From Utricularia gibba (lineage: Eukaryota; Streptophyta; Magnoliopsida; Lamiales; Lentibulariaceae), in assembly GCA_002189035.1 (NCBI GenBank), contig CM007991.1, positions 2,170,001-2,234,000 on the forward strand: a DNA stretch of 64,000 nucleotides. The letters run 5' to 3'. The notes under the pieces were generated by a model that saw only the letters and a program-made list of their open reading frames with translations, had not been told where the DNA came from and did not search any database. Shown piece by piece: positions 11,624 to 23,724 of this stretch. The position numbers and the translations under genes are program-made. Every line of letters starts with the position of its first letter. Position 1 is the stretch's first letter.

Positions 11624-12670
11624 ATGTCGCCGTGTTCTTCGAATCCTTCCGCCTCCAAGAAGCTACTCATTTCCACGCCCAAACCCAAGTCGGAAACCGA
11701 ATCTGGTCACCGGGGATTTCCTCAGAATTCTGAATCTTCACGTGATGCGCCAACCCCGCAGAAGAGGTCTCGGGATCTTCCCAATTTATCTGATTGCCAT
11801 GGCTGTGGTCGCAGAATCAACTATACGAACCCTAAGGAGCGTCTGCGCCCACTGGATAGTGTTTGGAGGATTGTGCTTCTCTGTTTAAAATGCCGAAAAA
11901 GTTGTCGTCTTCAGCAAATTTGTTCCTACTGCTTTGAGAAGAATGCCGATTGTGGTGATGTTTTCGTCTGTGAAATCTGTAGGCGCAGGATTCACAAGGA
12001 TTGTGTTACGAAATATGGGAGGTACGCACCCTGGCGTTATCTCGGCGTGGAATCGAGTAGATTGAGCATTTGTGTTGATTGTTGGGTTCCTCAGGTGATT
12101 AGGAAGACGCTTGGCTTTTCTTGGTGTAGTGAAAACAAAGGTTTCCTGAAAGGTAATGGTGAACGTAAAGTCCAAAAGAAGGCAAAGGAAAAGGATGAAC
12201 AACAACAGCTCCGAAGAGTAGAGAATGTAAATGGTAATTCTCCTAGAATTGTCAAGAGCAAATGCTCCATGAATGGTGATTCTGCAGATGGATCAAAGCA
12301 CAGAATGTCTCAGATGGGTAGTGATGGCAATCTTGAAACGAATCCAAACATCTTGGAAAATGAGCATATGGATCATGGAGTGCACAGTGTTACATGCGTT
12401 GGTGTCAAGAGATTTCATTCAGGGTTGCAGACTTACGTTAGGGACAAGAACAGGAATGTCTGGAGACTCGATATAGACCCTGCGGCCATCTCTCAGCTCA
12501 GTCCCCCACACTCACCATGTAACTCAGATGACTCTAGGCTGTGCACTCAAGTGCTGGATCCCGAGGCTTCGATTGATGCCCCAGATCCAGTCAATCATCG
12601 TGAAAGTAGTTCCCCTGAAATACTTTATACTTACAAACGCAGTAGGTTCAAGAGAGGCTCAGCATCATAG
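11624..12670 (+). CDS. Intronless Cys-rich (RING/PHD-like) zinc-binding protein, 348 aa
   Basis: A single-exon ORF of 348 residues. Residues about 1-55 are Ser/Pro-rich. Residues about 57-155 hold many Cys/His pairs spaced like structural zinc ligands: CHGCGRR, CLKCRKSC, CSYCFEKNADC, CEICRRRIHKDC and CVDCWVP. The rest is low-complexity: a Lys/Glu/Gln segment (KKAKEKDEQQQ), then polar sequence with LSPPHSPCNSDDS and a basic tail SRFKRGSAS. It resembles plant proteins annotated as RING/FYVE/PHD zinc-finger superfamily of unknown function. The pattern does not fit a canonical C3HC4 RING, so E3 ligase activity should not be assumed. The ORF is clean and coding-like throughout. Confidence 0.82.
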   Translation: MSPCSSNPSASKKLLISTPKPKSETESGHRGFPQNSESSRDAPTPQKRSRDLPNLSDCHGCGRRINYTNPKERLRPLDSVWRIVLLCLKCRKSCRLQQICSYCFEKNADCGDVFVCEICRRRIHKDCVTKYGRYAPWRYLGVESSRLSICVDCWVPQVIRKTLGFSWCSENKGFLKGNGERKVQKKAKEKDEQQQLRRVENVNGNSPRIVKSKCSMNGDSADGSKHRMSQMGSDGNLETNPNILENEHMDHGVHSVTCVGVKRFHSGLQTYVRDKNRNVWRLDIDPAAISQLSPPHSPCNSDDSRLCTQVLDPEASIDAPDPVNHRESSSPEILYTYKRSRFKRGSAS

Positions 12671-13213
12671 GGATGATAAAATGATCTTCCCATCAATGAG
12701 AAGGGGGGTATATTAGTGTTACTTGTCTTTCTCAAACTTGAGTTTGCATATGACCCTTTCCGATTCTTGTTTCGTCTCTTCGTTGAAGTTGAGAATCTGT
12801 GGTTGTTGAATATGCTTGTTCTGTGTTTGGATACATGACCCAACTGATATGTTGAGTAGATGATTTTCAAGATGCAAGTGTTCAGTTACTTGAATATTCC
12901 AACTCTTGATGATGCATGCAGTAACCACTGTGATCGGCTTCCTCCCACTGTAGGGAGTTCAGCTAGGGGTAGAAATGTAATTTCAAATTTTTGTAATAAT
13001 TTATCCTTCTATTTGAAAAATTAGAATGATTTTTTTTTTTTTCAATGGCTTGAAAATTACAATGATAGAAAATGGAAATTAAAAAATACAAATGCCCTGG
13101 GGCTTTGAGGTTTAAGCGAAACCTGACAGCGCTGCCGCCGGCGGTTGTGTGTTCTGCTCCGTGTTCACTGTATATGCCGGCGTCTTACGGGAGAATACTG
13201 ACAATCAAGTAGT
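12671..13213. other. Spacer between Cys-rich gene and TRM11
   Basis: 540 bases with 3' UTR of the left gene, a poly-T run at about 13030-13042, and the GC-rich leader of TRM11 (13105-13213). No coding support. Confidence 0.5.
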
Positions 13214-15784
13214 ATGTGGTATCTGTGCGTTTTCTATCACAGGCTGCTAGAGTACCGGAAGCCTGAGGTGGAGTCTCTCGCGGGGCTTTTTGGCCATGAA
13301 TCAGGCGTCGAGTGGAGGGTTCCAGAATGCTGCCATCCGGATTCCCCTTTTCATTTCGTTAATCTTCCGTCGGAAGAAATGGCCTGCAGCATCACCAATC
13401 GGAGTACGTGAATTCATGTTACAATGAAGCTATGATTCCGACTCGTGAGTGCGTATGTGTTTTTACCTGTTGTGGTTGCTGAACTCTAGCTTTCTCCGGA
13501 AACCATGTTGCATATGTAATTCATCCGGAGTTAGTTCGTTTTGATACCTTGATGGAATATTCTCGGTGGAGTCGGGCCATTTTTTAGTGATTTTCACTTC
13601 ATTTTTACTGTGTGCATCTTTTAACATGAAGATACGTGTCTAGTTTCTGAATGGAGATTTTTCAGGTATTCTTGTGAGAGGGATATATGAGATTTGGGGT
13701 GAAGGAGGCAGTTTTGAAGAGCTAGAAGAGGCCATCAACAATTACCCAGAAGAGCGAAAGTCACCTTACCTAAATCATGGTAGCACATTCAAAATTACGA
13801 TAGATAGCTTTGGAAAAGTTTTGAGCACTCAGGAGCAAGGTGATCGTCTGCATAAGTTAGAGTTCATACCTTTCAAGGTGTGTTTAGAGATTCTCAAGTT
13901 TTCTGCAAGTTTTTATGTTGCAATGTGAGCAAGTGACAAGAAATACTTAATACTGAAGGCGAACATGCTGAATTTGGCAAACTACACTGCTTTTACTGTC
14001 ATTTTACATGGTTACTCGTTAATCTGTTTGCTTGGTATCTTTTGAAAGATATCAATTTATTCTCTTTTAGAAGTCTCATTTACTGAAGTGGTTATTGATG
14101 ACCTTGATTCGGCTATCAGAGATTTTCTGTTTTGCTGAGTGATGACACACATTAAACTAGTTCAATTCTTTCAGGGGAGGGTAAATCTTCGAAATCCTGA
14201 TCACAACTTCCTTCTCATTGATAATGATGATTATGGATCTAATAATGGGCTTCCACCCATTGTTCAAAGAAGAATCTTCTTTGGAAGGGAGATAGCTACA
14301 TCAAATAGGAAGCTCTTGCAAACCTACCAGCTAAAAACTCGCAAGTACCTCGGTCCAACAGCCATGGATGCTGAAATGGCTTTTCTAATGGCAAACCAAG
14401 CTCAAGTTGAACCAGGTAAACTTGTATATGACCCTTTGTTGGTACTGGCAGCATTCTGATTGCAGCAGCTCATTTTGGAGCGATGACGATGGTTAGTGAA
14501 CTCTTGTTCTTTGCTTATTAATCCAAGATAATACTTTTTTGTGAAGCTACTTTAATGTTTTGCTATTACATGGTTTGTCCATCAGGGGGCTGATATTGAT
14601 ATTCGAGTGGTTCGCGATGGCCGTGGTCCAAATTGTAATGTTTGGACCAACTTTAAGCAGGTCTGGGTATTCTCCATCCTCCAAATGCCCTTCAATTTTC
14701 AAAGTTTCTTGGGCTGATTAAAAATCTGCGGATTACTGAAAAGCACCGAAGTCATTTGAGAGTTTACTGAGTGTGCTTTATGTTTTGTCTTCTTTTTTGC
14801 AGTATGGTTTACCCCCTCCATTATCTTTACTAAGAGCTGACAACAATGTTCCACCTTGGAGATCTGGATTAAAGGAGGTCTGCCTAGTGATGATATCATA
14901 TATTGGTTATAAATAAAGGAAAAATTATATTTAAATAGAGATAATCTTATGTGATTAATTTTCCTTAAAGAAAATAACATAAAATTGTGATAATTAAGTA
15001 TTTAAAAGTATAATATCATATAAGTAGAACATAATTGATAACAAGGATTATAAAAATGATCAATTTTCTCTCACACATATCAACATATTGTGTAGATTTT
15101 TTTATCTATCTTGTTCTCACACATTTTCTGGAACATAGCAAGAGACTGACATCCTTGACTATTTATGGCATGACCTTTTGAGGCATTCCTTCACTTGTCC
15201 CATTTCCATTCTCCAAGTTTTTCATACTTCTTTCAGGTTTTTCATGCTGTTATATGCGACCCCCCATACGGGGTTAGAGCTGGGGGCCGTAAATCCGGAG
15301 GACGCAAGCTATTGAAAGGCGTGATTGGCCCTTATACAGTTCCAGACGACAAGAGGACTGGCCACATACCATCAACAGCTCCCTACAGCTTGGCCGAATG
15401 CGTACACGACTTGCTGGACATGGCAGCTAGAATGCTTGTAATGTCCGGACGCCTGGTGTACTTCTATCCAGTGCTAAGAGAAGAAAATTCACCAGAACCA
15501 GCATTCCTGAGCACCCCTGTTTCGAACTGATCGCGGCATGCGATCAGATACTAAGCTATCGATACAGCAGGGTGCTCCTGACCATGGTGAAGGTACGCCC
15601 TTACACAGAAGAGATTGAGTTAGCTTACAGAATGAAACATCTGGAGTTCAGAGAAAACCACTTGAAGTGGTTGGAAGAGGGGAATCTGCATTCTGCAGTT
15701 TTTAGCCCGAACGACGTTCAGACAAGCAGAGAAGACGACGATAAGTTCGGCCAGAAGCCCAAATACAGAGGCAAATATGTCTAG
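13214..15784 (+). CDS. TRM11: tRNA (guanine(10)-N2)-methyltransferase catalytic subunit, frame broken twice
   Basis: TRM11 acts with TRM112 to methylate G10 of tRNAs in the cytosol or nucleus, using S-adenosylmethionine. Exons are 13214-13403, 13666-13877, 14175-14491, 14586-14660, 14803-14877 and 15237-15784. The protein begins MWYLCVFYHRLLEYRKPEVE, the conserved plant start. A THUMP-like N-terminal half is followed by the methyltransferase domain with TAMDAEMAFLMANQ. The SAM-binding turn (VGTGSILIA) is visible only in the shifted frame. The catalytic DPPYG lies near residue 298 and the C-terminal region follows. Frame is lost at 14435-14437 (a T run) and at about 15506-15508 (a C pair); one missing base at each restores an open frame of about 472 residues with all splice phases closing. 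The gene converges on BXL. Confidence 0.9.
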
Positions 15785-15972
15785 TGGAGGGACATCCTTG
15801 TTCATGGCCTTGCTTTTTGGTCTTCTTTGCTTATTGCCACTAATCCCATTATTCTTAAACAGTGATCTCAGGTTTAGGGAGACGTTAAGCATGATTAAGG
15901 GAGAAATTAGGCTTGGGATAAAGCTTGGTTCACAATCACAGTTGGAATGAACCAGAAGAGCATTCTGGTTCT

Positions 15973-18926
15973 TCAAATCTTGACGTTGAATGAATGCTTC
16001 AGATCCCCAACATGAAGGGCGTGCTCCCCAAACCCTACTTTCCGGGTTCCCTGTTCATCCACAACGCTCAAGTGCTTCGCAACATCCAATGCAAATTTCA
16101 CCACCTTCTCTTCTTCAACCTCCAAGTCCAGTTTCTCGAATCCTATCAGCTGTTTCTCCGGCGCGTTATGGACTCTCGGCGGACTCCAGAACAGCAGAAC
16201 CGTGTGGCTTCCTCTCATGCCCCCGGTGTTCTTCACTTTCATGTGAACCTCGAATCCCTGTGCGTCGTGCAACGCGTCGGTGTCGATCGAGATGCAGTCT
16301 GATGATTTACAGGCGTGATTGGAATCCAGTGGGAGGACGGAGATCAGGTTTGGTGCGTGGAGGATTTGGTGCGTGAATTTGGTGTAGCTTAATCCGTAGC
16401 CGAATGGGTAGATTGTTGGTCCTTTGTAGAACCGGTAGCTCCGCCCCGGGAATCCCTTAGACTGATCTGCTCTCATGCTCATCAGCGTCATGTTTACGCT
16501 ATCTGCGTATGACTGTGGATACCATGTCATCGGTAGTTTCCCACCTGCGTAGAGGAAATCACGTCATTATGGATATTGAGGTTTCAACCCATGCGGTGAT
16601 GCGTTGATGGCTCAAGGGGAAGGGATTATGCGTGTTTTTACTTGGGTTGTGAGCTCCGAAAATGACGTCGGCGATGGCGGCTCCACCGGCTTCGCCGGGG
16701 AATCCAACCCACAGGATGCTGGTGATCTTGCGGTCATCCTTCGCGAACTTGACATCCATCCCACCTCCGGACATTATGACGAGAATCACTGGTCCTTTGG
16801 CGACCTTGGCAACACTGGATACCAGAAGTTGCTGTTGCCCTGGTAGGGTGATGTTAACTCTGTCTTGACTCTCTCGTTCGATCGATTGATCCGATCCAAC
16901 TACCAGAACAACTGCATCTGCCCCGGCTGCCGCCTTCGTGGCTGCTTCAACCTGTGCAGTGGTGCAGGATACATCTGCACAGCCTGCTTCATACACAGTT
17001 GAAACGTGGGCAGACAACCCTTGCAGAGGGGTGGTGTACCGGCATGGTTTGCCTGCAGATCGAAGCACATTATGGAGGAAGAAACGAAGGATATTTGAAG
17101 AAGTTCATGAGCTTGAGAGTACCTTCATAGCTCCCGATCATTGTGTACCCGTTGTTAGCATTTGGGCCGATTACAGCCAAGGACTTGATGGAAGAATGGG
17201 ATAAAGGCAGGGATCCCACGGTGTTCTTGAGCAGAACGATCCCTTGCCGCGCTGCTTCACGGGAAAGCTCACGGTGTGCCTCTGTACATACATCTTTCGG
17301 ACCGAGATTACCATAGAGTTGCTTGCGAGGATCGCCGTCGAAGAACCCGAGTCTCATCATCGTGGCGAAGTTGTTATACGCAGCTTTGTTTACTGCTTCT
17401 TCTTTGAGTAGCCCGCGATCTACTGCAGCTTGAGCATTCTTGGACAGAAAGGAACCGCAGTTGAGATCCAAGCCTGCACCCAGAGTCCGACTCCTTGAAA
17501 CGGTATGTTCGTTAAGTACGCTCATGTATACGAATTTGTGCTGCTAACCTGAGTTTACGCCCAGAGCGACGACCTCCTCAGGCGTTTTTGTGTAGTGCTG
17601 TGCATTAAACATCACCTCAAGAGAATCACAATCTGAGACGATGTACCTGATGAAGAAGAAGACGAGATCATGATGGAATCAACCTTGCATATTCCCAGAA
17701 GGAAGATGGAAGAAATGAATACCCGTTTAGCTTCCACTGCCCTCGGATCACGCCAGCAAGCAGATCAGGATCGCCACAAGCTGCCTTGCCGTTCACCTGG
17801 TTATACGAGCACATAACACTGGCAACATTGCCTTCAAGAACGCAGCTCTTGAACGGTGGATTGAAGGTGTCGTCCAGATCCTGCTTGGAAACCTGATAAA
17901 AGAATCGACAACGAGGAGGATCATTGTTGAGCCCAATCATTCTGAATGACTCCAGGTCCCCAGACTCACCAGTGCATTGAAACTGTATCTTTGAATCCCC
18001 TTCCAGTTATCTACATCGTAAGCAGTGTAGTGCTTGCAGCAAGATGCAATCTTGAGCTTCTCCTTGTCTCCATCTTCCCTTTCTTGCAGTCCCCGGACAA
18101 AGGCGACGCCGTATTTGCTCGCAAGCAAGGGGTCTTCTCCCGGCGTCTCCTGTCCTCGTCCCCATCGAGGGTCGCGGTAGATGTTGACGTTCGGCGACCA
18201 AAACGTCAGTCCAGCTAATCCAACGTTGTACATTGCCCTTGCCTCAGTTGAAACCACCTTCCAAAACATGAATGCCGGAACAATTGTGAGGTACATTTCT
18301 TAGTTACCAAGTAGCCCTTATCCTGTACACTACAGATCACCATTGATTTGGGTCTGAATAAGGAAACTTTGCCACATTTTGTGTGCAAGTAGGTGACCGA
18401 TTAGATCTGAGGTTTGAAGTGAAATGCTCATAACTTGAGCGGCCACTAGTTTGTCTGAAACAGAAACACTGAACTTTTTTTATTGTCCACTACCAGGAAA
18501 GGAATAAGTTACCTTTCCCACTGCTCGAAAGAGGGACTCATTGAAACTGGCGGCAGTAAGGATGACTTGAGGGAAGCTGGTGGCTCCGGGAACGAGGTCC
18601 GTGAACTTGACGCCGGGTCCGGTGTAAGAAACGCCGTGTAGGATCTCCGACCACCACTCGTAGTCCGGGATCCCGAGCCGGGCCACGCCCTTGGCCGAGT
18701 TCGCGAGCCAGCCGAGCTTCTCCTGCAATGTGAGCCTTTTTAGCAGATCCTCGACACGGATCTTGACGCTGAGCGAAGTGTCGCAGAAGGGGAAGCTCTT
18801 CACACCCGGATTCGCGGATACGTCGCAAGCGAATCTGGGTTGCTGGCCGGAAGCGAAAATGGCCTGAACGAGGAGTGCGGCGGCTAAAATGAGTAACGAT
18901 CGGCCGGCGGCAACAGAGGCAGCCAT
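15973..18926 (-). CDS. BXL: GH3 beta-D-xylosidase / alpha-L-arabinofuranosidase
   Basis: A secreted cell-wall glycosidase that trims xylan and arabinan side chains. Exons (minus) are 18926-18513, 18257-17970, 17892-17723, 17646-17549, 17473-17123, 17052-16642 and 16544-15973, giving 767 residues with all phases closing. A signal peptide occupies about residues 1-27 ([20 protein letters not shown]). The GH3 N-domain shows [34 protein letters not shown] and [10 protein letters not shown]. The nucleophile Asp is expected in VSDCDS near residue 296. The GH3 C-domain carries [14 protein letters not shown], which supplies the acid/base Glu in this family. A fibronectin-III-like domain ends the protein ([20 protein letters not shown]). 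The sequence is closest to the BXL1/2/4 branch from memory. Nothing is broken. Confidence 0.96.
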
Positions 18927-18963
18927 GGAAAGAATGGGGGACGAAGATGAAGAATGTGATGTG

Positions 18964-18971
18964 TTTATATA
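18964..18971 (-). promoter_or_regulatory. Probable TATA box of the BXL gene
   Basis: The minus strand reads TATATAAA here, 37 bases upstream of the BXL start codon at 18926. It would place transcription start only a few bases before the ATG, so the 5' UTR would be very short. Predicted from sequence only. Confidence 0.55.
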
Positions 18972-19736
18972 GGCAGAACTACGAGACCGAGCAGTAAACG
19001 GACTAGGACAAGTATTCGTCTCCCCCTACTGGTAAGACGAACCCGTGAAGTCGTGAATGGAAAGAGAGATGCAGATCCAGAGACTGAAGAAGGGGCCCAC
19101 GGTGAAAAGCTGATGATGGAGTTCCTAAAGATAATTAATGGTTTTCTGGACCTTGGGTTTCGATTCATGGGATCTGCGGGACCAATGGACGCGGGAGGGA
19201 TGGTGGTGAAGTTGCTGAGCATCCCATCACCTTCTTCAGTACCCATGGTTCTGGTTCTCTCATCTCTGTTATTCCTTTTCTTAATCCTGTTATTTCCATG
19301 CAGTAATATCCGGTAGATGGCTTCCATGCGGCGGCCGGCGTTACGTAAATGATTGGTTTATCCTTACCGGATAATAACATTAAATACCCAAACGAATGGC
19401 TTTTAATATTCTCAGAAATGTGTGTTGACCGTTTGCCCATGACGTTGTTCCGCGGAACTGGACAGGACTGCTTCTTGGTATATTTTCCTGGGAAAACGAT
19501 GACTATTCAATTCTACAAATTTCTCGGGAATCCGAAATTCCAAAGCGTTTCGCCTTTGGAGAAGCTGGTCCATCTTCAGGTGTTCCTCCGAGTCCCGTAT
19601 CCTCTTCCTCTTTTTGTATTTTTGTCTGGGAAGCGAACTGCATTGGCTGGTAGTTGGATTTCGACAAGTGGGGCTTGGTGTAGGGCTGATGAAGAATCTG
19701 GGTTTTTTAGGGAGTGGGTTTTGAGAGCCGAGGTCA
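18972..19736. other. Divergent spacer between BXL (-) and SERK (+)
   Basis: A head-to-head interval holding the BXL upstream region and the SERK promoter and 5' UTR. A 154-codon open frame on the plus strand (19349-19813) overlaps the true SERK exon 1 in another frame and shows no family similarity, so I treat it as UTR or chance. Confidence 0.5.
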
Positions 19737-22667
19737 ATGAAGACGATATCACGGTGTGGATTTATCTGGTTGCTTCTGGTGTTTGCAAGACTGTATCAGG
19801 TTTCTTCCAATGATGAAGGTTTGTGCTCTATTTTGATGTATGGTTGCTGTAGATATTTTATTCTCATGCTGTATGCAGTTCCTCTTTTAATGAGTTAGGC
19901 CTTAGTGTGCCATAGGGTTCAATCTAGATTGTGGAGTGAAATTTTGATATTTGAATCCCTTTGCTTGGCGAGCAGCAGATAGGTTTTATCTGCTTTTCCG
20001 TTAGCTCTTCTGGAAATACTTGTTACTGGCACGTTAATATTTACAGGGGATGCGTTGTATGAATTCAGGATCAACTTGCTTGATCCTGGACGTGCTCTTC
20101 AAAGTTGGGATTCAACCTTGACCAATCCGTGCACTTGGTTTCATGTGACATGTAATGAACAATATCAAGTTACACGAGTGTATGTTTTATTTTCCACTCT
20201 ACCAACGATTTAGATACCACTACCGGATATCACAGTAATGGCTGCTAGTATGTTCCTCCCTCACAGAGATCTTGGCGATAATGATTTATCTGGTAGACTA
20301 GTTCCTCAGCTTGGTATCCTCACGCAATTACAGTATTTGTAAGCCTATTCCGCAGACACGTTTATTTGAGTTTATCTCCGTTTTCATTGTCTTATACATC
20401 TTGTAGTCGACCAACTCACTTTTCCCTCTCTCGCGCAGGGAACTTTACGGCAATAATTTAAGTGGAACAATACCAGCCGAGCTAGGAAACTTGTCCAGCT
20501 TGGTCAGTTTGGATCTTTACTTGAACAATCTGACTGGTTCAATACCTACGAGGCTGGGCAGACTTCAGAACCTACGCTTTTTGTACTGTCCTGTCTTATT
20601 ATCTTTACCTCATTTCTATACTTACTTTTTCTTTAAATCTTTTCTCATTTCTCCTTCCTTCAAATATAGGACTCTTTGATGCGGTGTTTTTCTTTGTTAC
20701 AGACCTGTGCTTTGTTTTTAACTTTTGTCTCTAGCTCTAGACTGTTTGCCACTCTTGTAGGAGGCTCAACAATAACTCTTTGAGTGGAGAAATTCCCTTC
20801 TCTCTAACAGGCATCGAACGACTTCAAGTCCTGTATGCAATAACTCAGAGGATCATCTTCGTTTGTGCTTTCATTTTTTTCCCTTTTTTTTCGTGATATC
20901 ATGAGTAATATAATATAAAGCGCATGCTTACAAATGCAGTGATCTCTCGAATAATAATCTCACAGGACCAACTCCCACCAATGGATCTTTTCGACTTTTT
21001 ACTGCGCTGAGGTTTGTATATCTGAAACATGGTAGATGTTATGTTTATTACATTGTCACCGGTGAAAATCGGCCTTGTGTTTCTCTCAGTTTTGCCAATA
21101 ACAACTTGGAACCCCTCCTGTATCTCCTCCTGTTCAACCCACACCTCCTCCTCGTTCGGGTTAGGACATGCTACTTGCCTTGTCTGTACTGTGCTTTTTG
21201 TTTTCTCTATCCTTGCAATGTAGCATTCGATCAAGGCAAAGGGTATCTTGGGGTTAAGGATAAGCATGTTTGCAGTGAGCAATGGGGCTACAGACGCAAT
21301 TGCTGGAGGGGTCGCTGCTGGTGCTGCCATTCTGCTTGCTGCTCCAGCGATTGTGGTTGTTTGGCACAGAAGAAGGAAGCCACAAGATGATTTCTATGAT
21401 GTCCCTGGTTGGTTAATAATAACTTCACTCATGTTGCACTCCTGTTCTTATCATCTCTTTGTCACTGCAGCCGAGGAGGACCCTGAAGTTCATCTTGGAC
21501 CGCTTCAAAGATTCACTTTGCGTGAACTCCAAGTGGCTACAGACAACTTCAGCAACGAAAACATTCTCGGTAAAGGTGGGTTCGGCAAGGTTTACAAAGG
21601 ACGACTGGCAGATGGCTCACTGGTAGCAGTCAAACGCCTAAAGGAAGAGCGCAATGAATGCGGGGAGCTGCAGTTCCAAACCGAAGTCCAGATCATCAGC
21701 TTGGCCGTGCACCGCAATCTACTGCGCTTGCGGGGCTTCTGCATGACACCAACTGAGAGACTGCTTGTCTATCCGTACATGGTCAATGGAAGTGTTGCCT
21801 CCTGCTTGAGGGGTACGTAGCTACTCTGTCTTGACCATCTCCTTTACTTTCTGCAGAACTCTCCTCCATTTTCTTGATCCTTCTTCTCAGACCGCCCTGC
21901 AGCACAGCCCTGCCTCCCCTGGTCCGTCAGAAGACGTGCAGCATTGGGCTCTGCCAGGGGACTCGCGTACCTGCATGATCACTGCGACCCCAAGATCATC
22001 CACCGTGATGTGAAGGCAGCCAACATCCTGCTCGACGAGGACTTCGAAGCCGTCGTGGGGGATTTCGGATTGGCCAAGCTCATGGATATAAAGGAAACTC
22101 AGGTGATAACGCAAGTGCGTGGAACACTTGGTCATATACCTCCGGAGTACCTGTCCACCGGCAGGTCATCCGACAAGACGGATGTGTTTGGCTATGGAGT
22201 CATGCTCCTTGAGCTCATAACCGGCCAGAGAGCTTTCAACCTCGCCCGCCTTGCTAGTGATGATGATGTGATGCTGCTTGACTGGGTGAGCTTCGATTCA
22301 GTTGGGCTCCAATTCTCTGATTCCACCACTCACCGCCGGCAGTTGATGATCACAGGTGAAGGGTCTTCTGAGAGAGAGGAGGCTGGAAATGCTGGTTGAC
22401 GCTGATCTCCATGGCGGCTACGATGAAGAAGAGGTGGAGCAGCTTATCCAGGTGGCTCTCCTCTGCACTCAAACCTCTCCGACGAACCGTCCGAAGATGT
22501 CGGAGGTGGTTGGTATGCTGGAGGGCGATGGCTTGGCCCAAAGATGGGAGGAATGGAAAAGTGTGGAAATGCTCGAGTCGAGCCACGCGCATCCCCGCAT
22601 TCAAGAGTTCGTGATCGCCGACTCCGGCGGCAACATCCGACCGGACACTCTCTCCGGCCCTAGATGA
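19737..22667 (+). CDS. SERK: SERK/BAK1-type LRR receptor-like kinase, one frame break in exon 7
   Basis: A plasma-membrane co-receptor kinase of the SERK family (brassinosteroid and immune signalling). Eleven exons with classic SERK sizes: 19737-19818, 20047-20179, 20267-20338, 20439-20582, 20761-20832, 20940-21011, 21090-21159, 21276-21407, 21471-21812, 21891-22285 and 22356-22667. Exon 1 encodes a signal peptide ([20 protein letters not shown]). The LRR cap and leucine-rich repeats follow, then a Ser-Pro-Pro-rich linker, a transmembrane helix ([20 protein letters not shown]) and the kinase. Kinase motifs: [39 protein letters not shown]. The APE motif reads PPE in GHIPPEYLS. The tail LSGPR is BAK1-like. 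Exon 7 (70 nt) is one base short near 21105; as written, exon 8 would begin with a stop. With one base allowed, the gene is 608 residues. Confidence 0.92.
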
Positions 22668-23724
22668 ACGGTGACCCCCCAAAGCTTCTCTTCTCCGGTG
22701 AATTTTCTTGTCACCACAAAGCCCTGCAACTGGATTTTTGTTTTGTGTATGTCACGTGTTTATTCATACCTCGGCCAAGTTTATCCTCAATTTTTACTTG
22801 TAAGAACCAGCCATAAAATAAAATGCAATAATCAAAATTAGAATAATATGAAAAAGGACGTCATTGCAGCAGGTTGGAATAATATCCGGCACATTCATTA
22901 CGAGGAAATTGTTAAGACATGGAAGTTGACTTGGAGACTTGGGTGCCAAATGCAATCTATCTTTGACAGTCCACGAATCCCATTGGTATACGCACGAGTT
23001 AATTACTAAACAGGGGGAATCTTTCTACAACTATGAAGCTTACTAAAATGGCAACCTCATCAACAACAAAGGAAAAAAAAAAGATTTCTGTGTATTAAGA
23101 GAGTGAAGCACACCTTCAGCGATATTCAGCCCCATCCACTGGAATCAATGTTTTAAAATGATTCCATTCAATCCAATCCCATGATTTTTGAGATTTGAAT
23201 TCAATATTTTTTTGTCATATATTTATAATAAGTTTGACCCGATTCAATCTACTATAAAAAAGATTTGACCTGAATGATGGGTTGAACCCGTTTTTTAAAA
23301 CACTAACTGGAATAAAATGAGTCATTGTTTTCGATTTTTTTTGGGGGAGGGGAAATGCGATTTTTCAATATGTAACAGATGGATATTCTTAGGCTTATTG
23401 TCCCCCATTCATTGCCTAATTACTATTTTCTTTACCTCTCGTAAATTTTCATGCCTTGAAATTAATGATGACAAGGAAAAAAAGAGGACAAAAAGGGTGG
23501 TTAGTCAATAAACATCTCAAACACCTCATCCCAATTTAAAATTCTAATAAATAGTTTTTAGAATTTACCCAAAAAATCGTTGAAAAAGTTCTTCACTCTG
23601 CCCGAATTTCTCGCCTCCTTTGATTCTGCTCCCTACTCCCTAGCCGTCCATTCCTGCTCGCTTTTTTATCTCCAAGGATATAAACATACTTTTATGCGCT
23701 ACAAGTAACCTTTTTCCGACGACG
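22668..23724. other. SERK 3' UTR and SULTR upstream region, with a TATA motif
   Basis: About 1 kb of AT-rich spacer. A TATAAA at 23679-23684, 41 bases before the transporter ATG, is a plausible TATA box. Otherwise nothing coding was found. The degenerate stretch 23150-23320 is A/T-rich without clear repeat structure. Confidence 0.5.

Noticed and set aside
19349..19813. 154-codon plus-strand ORF before SERK
   Set aside because: No family resemblance, and it overlaps SERK exon 1 in another frame, where a proper signal peptide and splice donor are found.
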